Notes under the pieces: model-generated
The model's database searches: none
What the model was told of the DNA's origin: nothing
What the model saw: the letters and a program-made list of their open reading frames with translations, nothing else
Source of the DNA: Deltaproteobacteria bacterium
GTDB taxonomy: Bacteria; Myxococcota_A; UBA9042; DTJE01
Length of the DNA: 64,000 nucleotides
Assembly: GCA_029547805.1 (NCBI GenBank)
Contig: JAKPOP010000010.1
Span: 824,894-888,893 of the forward strand
Reading direction: 5' to 3'
Shown here: in pieces, positions 1 through 7,097 of the stretch
How the letters are laid out: each line of letters begins with the position of its first letter
How positions within the stretch are numbered: position 1 is the first letter of the stretch
Position numbers and translations under genes: made by a program

Positions 1-120
1 GCCACCGGGCAGCCTGCCGCCGGGGCCCAGGGGCTCCAGACCAACAACCCGGGGTGGCCGGGCTGGCGATCCAGCGCCTGGATGGTCGGCGGCGGCGCGG
101 CGGTGAAGGTCTTCTTCTAG
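1..120 (+). CDS. C-terminal end of an outer-membrane beta-barrel protein (partial)
   Basis: The window opens inside a reading frame that ends at TAG 118-120. The last 39 residues are Gly/Trp rich and finish with alternating hydrophobic residues and a terminal Phe-Phe. A C-terminal aromatic residue is the usual recognition signal for BamA-dependent insertion of outer-membrane beta-barrels, so this is probably the last strand of such a protein. The rest lies upstream of the window, so its substrate cannot be judged. The next gene encodes a lipoprotein. The same order, beta-barrel then related lipoprotein, recurs near 40 kb, which supports the reading. It could instead be another secreted Gly-rich protein. 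Confidence 0.55.
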   Translation, partial: ATGQPAAGAQGLQTNNPGWPGWRSSAWMVGGGAAVKVFF

Positions 121-215
121 CAGGAACCCGGCGCAGACCCGGGCCCCGGCGATCCCGGCCCGGCACCGTGGTCCGGCCGTTTCCTGGGGGGACGGATCGG
201 AAAGGAGATCGGGCG

Positions 216-1055
216 ATGCACAAGATTCCCTGGTGGTGGATGGCGATCCTGGTCACCGCCTGCGTCGGGACCTCCCCCGAGACGACCGACCTGCCCGGGA
301 ACGCACCAGGCCCTGACACCTTCCGGGACACGGCAGCGGACCTGCCTTCGGACGACCCCTGCGTCCCGGGCCCTCTCTCGGTCCCCGTGCCGGGGACCTG
401 GGCCCAGGTCCAGGTCCGGGAGGCCATCGTGAACTCCCCTTCCCTGCAGGACGTCCACCGGACCTACACCACCCTGTCCCTCTGGGAGATCAGCGTCGAG
501 GGGTCCGCCCTGGCGGTCCGGTCCACGGCCTGCGCGGTGGAGTCCGACAGCCCCGAGAGCCCCGTGAAGACGGTCATCCCCCTGGCCCTGGTCCAGTCCA
601 TTCCCCCCCAGGACCTGTCCGTTGCCATCGAGGCCCAGGGGAACGGACGGCGCCTGGTGCAGGACCGGCACGTGGAGGTCCGGGGCGCCGTGCTGGCCCA
701 CCCGGACACGGACCCCCTGCCGACGGACCCGGAGGACCCGGCGGTGGTGGACCAGGACCGGGACGGCCACCCGGGGGTCACGGTGCTGCTCACGGGCCTG
801 ATGGACGGGGCGGTGTACGTCGTGCAGCGCATCTGGACCCAACTGGAGGGATGCTCGACGGCCTCCGGAGAGTTCGTGGGAGAGGTCCTCTGGGGCGAGG
901 ACCAGGTGGTGCTGGGTTCCGACAACCCGGTCCTCGTGATGCAGTCGGTGATCACCCCGGTCCCGGGGGCAGGTCGATTCCGGATGCGGCCGGTACCACC
1001 GGGGAGCGACTGCGACTACCTGAGGAATCACCGCCAGGAGGTCTTTGGCGAATGA
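216..1055 (+). CDS. Putative lipoprotein, paralogue of the 39083-39994 product
   Basis: A 279-residue secreted protein of unknown function. ATG 216 is preceded by AAGGAGA (about 202-208); a longer open frame upstream lacks such a site and would bury the signal peptide. Residues 1-15 form a lipoprotein signal ending in LVTAC, so Cys15 should be acylated. An Asp/Pro-rich linker follows, then a globular region. Its motif DQDRDGHPGVT, followed by a G-VY-V-R stretch, matches DTDQDGYPGVT and GRRYLVRR in the lipoprotein encoded at 39083-39994; both also end near a DCDxL motif. The Asp-rich motif resembles calcium-binding thrombospondin-type repeats. The stop overlaps the ribosome-binding region of the next gene. 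A role as partner of the upstream beta-barrel is inference. Confidence 0.7.
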   Translation: MHKIPWWWMAILVTACVGTSPETTDLPGNAPGPDTFRDTAADLPSDDPCVPGPLSVPVPGTWAQVQVREAIVNSPSLQDVHRTYTTLSLWEISVEGSALAVRSTACAVESDSPESPVKTVIPLALVQSIPPQDLSVAIEAQGNGRRLVQDRHVEVRGAVLAHPDTDPLPTDPEDPAVVDQDRDGHPGVTVLLTGLMDGAVYVVQRIWTQLEGCSTASGEFVGEVLWGEDQVVLGSDNPVLVMQSVITPVPGAGRFRMRPVPPGSDCDYLRNHRQEVFGE

Positions 1056-1068
1056 CCAGGAGGTCCCC

Positions 1069-1560
1069 GTGAGACGCGTGGTGCAACTGGCCATCCTCGG
1101 GATCGGGTTCGCGGGCATCGCCGGGAGCGTCGCGGCCCAGGAGGACCCGGCGCCGGTGAAGACCCCCGGCGGGCCGGCCGGCGGGACGCCAAAGGCCCGG
1201 CTGGTGGTGGTGCTGGAAGGGGTCCGAAGCCGGGTCGGGGTCGTTCGGCTGGCCCTGTACCAGGACGATGCGGGCTTCCCGTCGAATCACGCCCGGGCCG
1301 TCCAGGGCCGGACGGAGGAGATCGGGGGCTCCGAGGTCCGGGTGGTCTTCGAGGACCTGGTGCCGGGGACCTATGCCCTCTCGGCCTTCCACGACGAGGA
1401 CGGGAACGGGAAACTGAATCGGGGGATCTTCGGCATTCCCACCGAGGGGATCGCCTTCTCCCGGGATGCCCGGAACCCGGTGGGGCCTCCGAAGTGGAAG
1501 GACGCGAAGTTCGACCTCCCGCCGGGAGAGACGACCCTGACGTGCCACATGCGCTACTGA
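1069..1560 (+). CDS. DUF2141 family secreted protein
   Basis: A 163-residue exported protein of the DUF2141 family, whose function is unknown. GTG 1069 is chosen because a perfect AGGAGG lies at 1058-1063, five bases upstream; a TTG at 1045 would add eight residues without such a site. Residues 1-23 are a signal peptide. The mature part carries the family hallmarks: a GTYALSAFHDEDGNG stretch, a GIPTEGIAFS loop, and a PPKWKDAKF segment near the end. No catalytic residues are evident. It starts 13 bases after the lipoprotein stop, so the two are probably cotranscribed. Its tail overlaps the convergent decarboxylase-family gene by 7 bp. Confidence 0.85.
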   Translation: MRRVVQLAILGIGFAGIAGSVAAQEDPAPVKTPGGPAGGTPKARLVVVLEGVRSRVGVVRLALYQDDAGFPSNHARAVQGRTEEIGGSEVRVVFEDLVPGTYALSAFHDEDGNGKLNRGIFGIPTEGIAFSRDARNPVGPPKWKDAKFDLPPGETTLTCHMRY

Positions 1561-3050
1561 GACCGGGAGGCCCCCCGGAGGCGGTACCAGGCCCCCATCG
1601 CCTGGCGCAGCCACGACGGCAGGGCCGGCCCCTCGGATGAAAGGGCGTCCGGACCCGCCTCCGGGGTCTCTGGCAGGCCCTCCAGCACCGATGGCCCCCG
1701 GGGCGGCCGGTACAGCCCCAGCAAGAACGACTGGACGTTGCGGCGCACCAGGCCCCGGAGGGGGACCCCGGCGATCATCCCGTAGAGCGGCGCGGTCCCC
1801 TCCGCCGCCACCTCGGGATGGGCCGCCACGTACCGGCAGGCCTCCCGGAGGTCCTCCAGGAACGCCTCGGCCACCTCGCCGTGGCCGGGGTTCAGAATCA
1901 GGTGAATGCCAGGCGGGTCCTGGAGCCGGTCCACATGCCACCCCCGCTGCTCCATCTGGTCCGCCATGGCGTAGGGGCTCGGTCCCCCGGGGACCGCGCC
2001 GATCCCCAGCACCGACATGACCGGACGGCCCAGCAGGCGCAACCCGGCAATCCCCTCGACGCCCTCTCGAAAGACCCGGGCCGTCTCCATCAGTCGCCGG
2101 GCGTTCTGCAGGTACCCCTCCCGTCCCAGGGAGGCCAGGGCCGCCCAGGCCGCCGCGATGGGCCCCCCGGGCCGGGTCCCCGCCAGGGTCGGCGAGACGT
2201 AGACGCCCCCGCACCAGTCCGTCTCCACCGTGAACTGGTGCCGCATCCACTGGCCGTCGCGGTACAGGATCAGGGAGGCCCCCTTGGCCCCGTAGCCGTA
2301 CTTGTGCACGTCGGCCGAGATCGAGGTCACCCCCGGGACCCGGAAGTCCCAGGGGGGGATCTCCCCGTGGCGCCACTCCGCCGGAAGGGACTCCACGAAG
2401 GGCAGCAGGAAGCCCCCCAGGCAGGCGTCCACGTGCAACGGGATGCCCTTCCGCGCCGCAATGGCGCCCATCTCCGGCACCGGGTCCACGACCCCGTAGG
2501 GATAGCAGGGGGCGCTGGCCACCAGCCCGATCGTCTGCCACCCGATCCGCCGCCGCAGGGCCCCCAGGTCCACCCGGAAGTCCCGATCGAGGGGCACCCG
2601 GCGGATCCGGACCCCGAAGCAGTGTCCCGCCTTGTAGAAGGCCGCGTGGGCCGAGGCCGGGACCAGCACCTCGGGCCGCAGGACCCAGGGACGATGCGCC
2701 CGGGCCCACTCCCGCATGGCCAGCACCGCCAGCAGCAGGCTCTCGGTGCCCCCCGAGGTCAGCGTGCCGACCACCTCGTGGTCCCCGTGGAACAGGTCCG
2801 CCGCCATCGAGACCGTCTCGGCCTCCAGGCGCCGGAGGCTCCGAAAGGCCATCGGATTCAGGGCGTTGGTGTCCAGGAAGCGCCCGGCGACCTCCCGGAT
2901 CAGGGCCTCGTGGTCCTCCGAGTGGCGATAGACCAGGCCGAAGAGCCGGTGATGCCGGTAGTCGGCGTCCTGCCGCTCCAGGCGGTCCAGGACCTCCAGC
3001 ACCGTCGGTGCCGGGGCCCCCTTCTCGGGCATGGGAATCGAGGGTCGCAT
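1554..3050 (-). CDS. Sphingosine-1-phosphate lyase-like PLP-dependent enzyme
   Basis: A 498-residue fold-type I PLP enzyme of the group II decarboxylase superfamily, closest in motif pattern to sphingosine-1-phosphate lyase (cleavage of long-chain-base phosphates to a fatty aldehyde and phosphoethanolamine). TSGGTES (98-104) is the phosphate-binding loop, HVDAC (206-210) holds the Asp that contacts the pyridine nitrogen, and ADVHK (246-250) supplies the Schiff-base lysine K250. The HVDAC-LGGF-LPF run is characteristic of S1P lyases rather than glutamate decarboxylases. No N-terminal membrane anchor is seen, unlike the eukaryotic enzyme. ATG 3050 follows GGGAGA. Sphingolipid turnover fits a sphingolipid-making myxobacterium, but another amino-acid decarboxylase activity is possible. 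Confidence 0.8.
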   Translation of the reverse strand: MRPSIPMPEKGAPAPTVLEVLDRLERQDADYRHHRLFGLVYRHSEDHEALIREVAGRFLDTNALNPMAFRSLRRLEAETVSMAADLFHGDHEVVGTLTSGGTESLLLAVLAMREWARAHRPWVLRPEVLVPASAHAAFYKAGHCFGVRIRRVPLDRDFRVDLGALRRRIGWQTIGLVASAPCYPYGVVDPVPEMGAIAARKGIPLHVDACLGGFLLPFVESLPAEWRHGEIPPWDFRVPGVTSISADVHKYGYGAKGASLILYRDGQWMRHQFTVETDWCGGVYVSPTLAGTRPGGPIAAAWAALASLGREGYLQNARRLMETARVFREGVEGIAGLRLLGRPVMSVLGIGAVPGGPSPYAMADQMEQRGWHVDRLQDPPGIHLILNPGHGEVAEAFLEDLREACRYVAAHPEVAAEGTAPLYGMIAGVPLRGLVRRNVQSFLLGLYRPPRGPSVLEGLPETPEAGPDALSSEGPALPSWLRQAMGAWYRLRGASRSQ

Positions 3051-3140
3051 CGCCTGTGTCTCCCGGGTCTGGTCCAGTGTAGCCTCAACGGGACCGATCC
3101 GACAGACCCGGGGACGACCACCCGGGCTGGTCGATGGTCT

Positions 3141-5405
3141 TCAGAGGTCGTAGAGGGACCCGTCCCCGTCGATGCAGGCCATCTCCCGGCCCCCGATGGA
3201 GAACCGGAAGGTGCCTTCCCGACCCTCGTACTCGTTGACCCCCTTCACCAGGCAGGACCGGAGGCGGTCCTGTTCCGGGGCATCGCCCATCTCCAGGTGC
3301 AGCACCCCCGAGGCCTTGCCCCCCATCTCCAGGTCCAGGTCCCGCTCCGGATCGGCCAGATGGACCTGGAACCTCCGGTCATCCCGGCCAAAGTGGAAGA
3401 AGAACAGGAAGAGGTGGCGCCCGTCCCGGTAAGGTTGAACCCAGAGGTCCGGCTCGAACTGCATCTGCGGCCTCCAGCCCGCCCGACGCAGGAACCCCAG
3501 GAAGGCTCGCTCGTCGCCGAAGAGGTTGCCGGTTCCGTAGATCAGGCGCCCCCTGGGCTGCTCCTCGCCGCGCTGCAGCGCCCGGACGAAGTCGTGGAGG
3601 ATCGTGCAGGGGGCCATCTCCTCGTCGTACAGGGGCAGTTCCCCCGAGGCGATCAGGGTGCCCCCCTGCCGGACGAAGTCCACCAGCACCTGCTGGTCCC
3701 GCCGGGGCAGAAAGAAGGCCAGGGGGATCGCCACCCGGCCCCTGGCCAGCAGGTCCTCCAGTGTCAGGGAGGGGAGTTCGGCGATGCCGTACTGGACGCC
3801 GTGGAGGTTGCAGAACCGCATCGCCGGCTCCAGCACTCCGGTCCCGACCCGGGGGACCCCATGGGGCACCTGCCAGTGCCGGGGACGGCCGTCGGGAATC
3901 CAGGAGGAGACGGCCGCGTGTTCCGGCACCACCAGGAACCACAGGTCCATCGGGATCTCGGCCCGCAGGAAGGCCTCGCCCTCCCGGGCGAACCACTCGT
4001 TGAGCAACGCCATCGCATCGTACATGGGCCCGGTCTCGCCGTTCTCCCCGATGGGGGCGTCGGAGGGAAAGGTGCGGTGCTGCTTCTGGGTGGTCCGATC
4101 CAGGTCGTCGATCCAGTAGCCGTGGCAGACCCCCGTGAAGACGACGTAGCCGGTGCACCCTCCGGCCACCGAGGCCAGGGTCTGGAAGACCGGGATGACC
4201 GGGTAACGAGACATGGGGTGATAGAGGGTCGCGAAGCCCCAGTTCTCCTCCACGTTGATGCCGCGACGACGCCGGGCGGTGTGGATGTAGCGGTGGAAGA
4301 CCTCGTTGTCGCCCACGTCCGGCGCCGGGGGCGTCCGGGCGTCCGGGACGTTGTAGGCCGCGACGCCGAGCCAGGAGATCATGCCGTAGTGATACACGTC
4401 CTGGTCCTGGTCCACCCGGTTCTGGGCGAACCACCACTCGGGATAGAGGGGCAGGTACTCCCGGGGGCTGTCCTTCGTGGAGGCCTCGACCTGGTCCGGC
4501 ACGTTCTCGTCGATGGGCGGGGTGATGCCGGCGAAGTTGCTCAGACAGGGCAGGTCCAGGCCCAGGGCCTCCCGGTACCGGGCATAGAGGTCCCGGCGCT
4601 GCCGCCACTGGAACTCGCCCCAGTCGGCCAGGGCCAGGGCATCCCCCCGGTGGCGGACCGCGGGCCGCGAGGGGTCCAGCCGGGGCGGCTCGACCGCCTC
4701 GAAAAAGCGATGATCGGTGCCATGGACGCGGTTGTAGTGGGCGATGGTGCCATACTTCTGCCGGATCATCCGGTGGAAGGCCCGGACCTGGGGGGCGTCG
4801 TAGCCGTAGTGCCAGGGGGCGTCGTTGCTGGTGCAGTAGATCGTCTCGTCGTTCAGTTGCAGGGCGATGACCCGCCCCGCCGGCGCCGCGTGGGGCCGCA
4901 GCACGTCGCCCACCTGCCGGAGCCACTCCCGGGCCATGGCGTCGAAGACCGGGTCATCGGGGCTCGGCAACTGGGTGTGGTCGTATTCCCAGTACAGGGG
5001 CTGGCCGTCGTGGACCCGGACCGGCTCGATCCCCGGGTTGAAGGAGGGGGAGGCGATGTCCGGCAGGCCCCCGATGTTCAGTTCGCTGTGGACGAAGGGG
5101 CCGGGCTTCGCCAGCATGTACAGCCCCTTCGCGGAACAGAGGTCCAGGAAGTGCCGGAGGTCCCGGGAGTCCAGCGTGCGACCATCGAAGTCGAGACCCG
5201 GGTCGCCGGTGACCGGGTCGTGGACCAGGTGGTGCCGCCAGGGGATGTAGAAGCAGATCACCTGGACATGGGCCGCCTTCAACTGGTCCAGGCGGTCGGA
5301 CCAGTGGGCCCGCTGGTCCCGGTAGTACTGGTACTCGGCCCCCAGGAAGAAGAAGGGCCGCCCGTCTCGCCAGAATCGCCCGTCCCGGTATTCGATGCGT
5401 TCCAT
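3141..5405 (-). CDS. Beta-galactosidase, glycoside hydrolase family 35
   Basis: A 754-residue GH35-like enzyme expected to release beta-linked galactose by a retaining mechanism. The N-terminal TIM barrel shows the family run: FFLGAEYQYYR (19-29), W-DRL--LKAAHVQV (35-49), YIPWRHH (53-59), KPGPFVHSELNIGGLP (100-115). The acid/base glutamate is E187 in QLNDET, where classic enzymes have ENEY, so the key Glu is kept while neighbours differ. EENWGF around residue 385 is the likely nucleophile region. No signal peptide is visible, so it should be cytoplasmic. It lies 90 bp downstream of the lyase-like gene but has its own promoter-like sequence at 5430-5458. The substrate could be another galactoside. 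Confidence 0.85.
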   Translation of the reverse strand: MERIEYRDGRFWRDGRPFFFLGAEYQYYRDQRAHWSDRLDQLKAAHVQVICFYIPWRHHLVHDPVTGDPGLDFDGRTLDSRDLRHFLDLCSAKGLYMLAKPGPFVHSELNIGGLPDIASPSFNPGIEPVRVHDGQPLYWEYDHTQLPSPDDPVFDAMAREWLRQVGDVLRPHAAPAGRVIALQLNDETIYCTSNDAPWHYGYDAPQVRAFHRMIRQKYGTIAHYNRVHGTDHRFFEAVEPPRLDPSRPAVRHRGDALALADWGEFQWRQRRDLYARYREALGLDLPCLSNFAGITPPIDENVPDQVEASTKDSPREYLPLYPEWWFAQNRVDQDQDVYHYGMISWLGVAAYNVPDARTPPAPDVGDNEVFHRYIHTARRRRGINVEENWGFATLYHPMSRYPVIPVFQTLASVAGGCTGYVVFTGVCHGYWIDDLDRTTQKQHRTFPSDAPIGENGETGPMYDAMALLNEWFAREGEAFLRAEIPMDLWFLVVPEHAAVSSWIPDGRPRHWQVPHGVPRVGTGVLEPAMRFCNLHGVQYGIAELPSLTLEDLLARGRVAIPLAFFLPRRDQQVLVDFVRQGGTLIASGELPLYDEEMAPCTILHDFVRALQRGEEQPRGRLIYGTGNLFGDERAFLGFLRRAGWRPQMQFEPDLWVQPYRDGRHLFLFFFHFGRDDRRFQVHLADPERDLDLEMGGKASGVLHLEMGDAPEQDRLRSCLVKGVNEYEGREGTFRFSIGGREMACIDGDGSLYDL

Positions 5406-5429
5406 GGGATACCTCCCGGTCGCCGGCGG

Positions 5430-5458
5430 AGTCTATCCCAGACGACGGCGTCTCCCAA
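5430..5458 (-). promoter_or_regulatory. Predicted sigma-70 promoter of the GH35 gene
   Basis: Read on the minus strand: TTGGGA (5453-5458), 17-bp spacer, TAGACT (5430-5435). Each box matches four of six consensus bases. It sits about 25 bp upstream of ATG 5405. Confidence 0.4.
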
Positions 5459-5580
5459 GAGCCAAGGTGGTGTGCCAGGGTCCGCCCGACAGGACCGGTG
5501 GTATCCATCCCGTCGACCGGTTTCTCACAGGTGGCGCAGGCCAAGGGCGATGGGACGCCGGGATTCCGGTCCGCCAGAAG

Positions 5581-6723
5581 TCAGCGGCGGCTCGGGGGAT
5601 GGCGGGGCCGACGGGCGATGAAGAGGGCCGTCAGGGCCCCCAGGATCAGCACGGGGGGCCCCGCGAGGGCCCGGCTGCTGCCGCCCTGGCAACCGATGTG
5701 GTTCGTGCTGTCCACCCAGCCGTCGGACCAGTTGCCGTGGATGGTGGTCCGCTGCTCCATGTCCCGGTAGCGGACCTCCAGCGACGCCCGCTCGTTCCGG
5801 TCGAATTCGTATTTGTAGAGATCCCCCTGGCCGGGCTTGTCGAAGCCGTTGACCGCCCAGTCGTATTCGATGCCATAGACCGGCTCGGGCCCCTCCTCCC
5901 CCATCCGGTATCCCACGGCCAGCACCGCCAAAAAGTCCCCGCTGTGGGCGCCCCGCTCGCTCTCGGGCCGCAATTCGATGAACGCCACCTCCTCGGGTTG
6001 CACGGCCCGGACCGTGAGCGTCCGGAGGGTCCTGCCGGCCACCGACAGGCGCACCTGATGCAGCCCCGACGCCGTCGGACGCAACCGGAGCCACTCCCGG
6101 TCCTCGGCGAAGTAGGTCTGGTCGTCCGTGGCATCCAGCCCGTCGCTGAGGGACTCCACCTGGAGGACATCGTTGCCCGCCAGGCGCCGCCCCCGGGCAT
6201 CCCGGTACTCCACGAGGAAGGTCCCCATGCCCCCCTGAAGGATGTTGACGGTCTGCCCGACCCGGTACTCCTCCGGAGCGGCGTCGATGAAGAGGGCCCC
6301 GGCAAAGGTCACGTCGGCCACCACCGGGTCCGCCACCTCGACCAGGGCCCGGCCCCAGATGGCCGCCTGCCGGGCGCTGCGGTACAGCACCATCTCCGCC
6401 TCCCCGGGTGCGATCGCCTCGGCGTCGAAGTCCGCGACCTCCCGGGTGGAGGACGTGTTCCAGACGTCCAGCACGCCCGGATGCAGGGAGATGGCCTCGG
6501 ACCCCCGGAGGTCCATCTGGTCATGGTCCCGGAAGGCATAGATCCGGAAGCGCGCCCCAGTGACGTAGGGCGAGTGGAGGTCGTCGGGCGGCGGATGGGC
6601 CGGGTCGAAGGGCCGGAAGTCGAAGACAAAGTCCAGGTCGTCATGGAAGTGGACCTGGTCATCGGGGCAACCGAGGGCGAAGATCGTCAGCACCCACCAG
6701 GGCATCCGGGACACCAGTCTCAT
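5581..6723 (-). CDS. Lipoprotein with C-terminal MYXO-CTERM-like tail
   Basis: A 380-residue surface or periplasmic protein of unknown function. ATG 6723 follows GGGAGGTG; a much longer open frame upstream lacks this and hides the signal. Residues 1-18 are a signal peptide ending in FALGC, a slightly atypical lipobox. The next stretch is rich in Asp, His and Phe. The middle is beta-rich and resembles repeated Ig-like modules, e.g. ASGLHQVRLSVAGRTLRTLTV. The C-terminus has a Gly-Cys, a hydrophobic stretch (AGPPVLILGALTALFI) and a basic end (ARRPRH), the architecture of myxobacterial C-terminal sorting tails. Having both a lipobox and such a tail is odd. It diverges from the GH57 gene across a 374-bp spacer. 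Confidence 0.65.
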   Translation of the reverse strand: MRLVSRMPWWVLTIFALGCPDDQVHFHDDLDFVFDFRPFDPAHPPPDDLHSPYVTGARFRIYAFRDHDQMDLRGSEAISLHPGVLDVWNTSSTREVADFDAEAIAPGEAEMVLYRSARQAAIWGRALVEVADPVVADVTFAGALFIDAAPEEYRVGQTVNILQGGMGTFLVEYRDARGRRLAGNDVLQVESLSDGLDATDDQTYFAEDREWLRLRPTASGLHQVRLSVAGRTLRTLTVRAVQPEEVAFIELRPESERGAHSGDFLAVLAVGYRMGEEGPEPVYGIEYDWAVNGFDKPGQGDLYKYEFDRNERASLEVRYRDMEQRTTIHGNWSDGWVDSTNHIGCQGGSSRALAGPPVLILGALTALFIARRPRHPPSRR

Positions 6724-7097
6724 CGGCCACCTCCCGAGGCGGAGTCTCCGGACATCATAGCAAGAGAAATGCCATCCCGAGGGACACGCCTCCCGCGAGG
6801 ACACCGGGGGACAGTCAGCCGATTCCCGAAGGCAACCTGGCGTTGCCAGAGAACGTTCCACCACGGACCGATCCATCGCCCCAGGGCCGGGACCGGCCCT
6901 CGGAGGTTCCGAGAGGTGCCGTCGATCCAGCCACGACGTCGTGGCCTTGGAAGCCTGGAGGGGTGCGAATCGCAACGGACCGTCGGCCCCCGGGGAAGCC
7001 CCCGCCGGACCCGCCAGGAATGTCCCGTGGTTGGAGCAGCGATGCTCCAGGGGGCGGCACTTCGATAGAATGCCCCGGTGCCTTCCGGAGAAGGACG
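6724..7097. promoter_or_regulatory. Divergent intergenic region with promoters and two inverted repeats
   Basis: This 374-bp spacer serves the divergent lipoprotein (-) and GH57 (+) genes and contains no convincing gene. On the minus strand, TGC-TATGAT (6754-6762) is an extended -10 about 30 bp before ATG 6723. On the plus strand, TAGAAT (7066-7071) is a -10-like hexamer 27 bp before ATG 7098; no good -35 is seen. Two perfect inverted repeats lie between: GGCAAC/GTTGCC (6831-6847, loop CTGGC) and GGAGCA/TGCTCC (7033-7048) closed by a GCGA tetraloop and extendable by a T-A pair. They could be operators or RNA hairpins. Confidence 0.5.

Noticed and set aside
1818..5621. A 1267-codon open frame opposite the lyase-like and GH35 genes
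   Set aside because: It is an antisense artefact of high GC: low-complexity Pro/Gly/Arg/His sequence, no domain, and it spans two well-supported genes.
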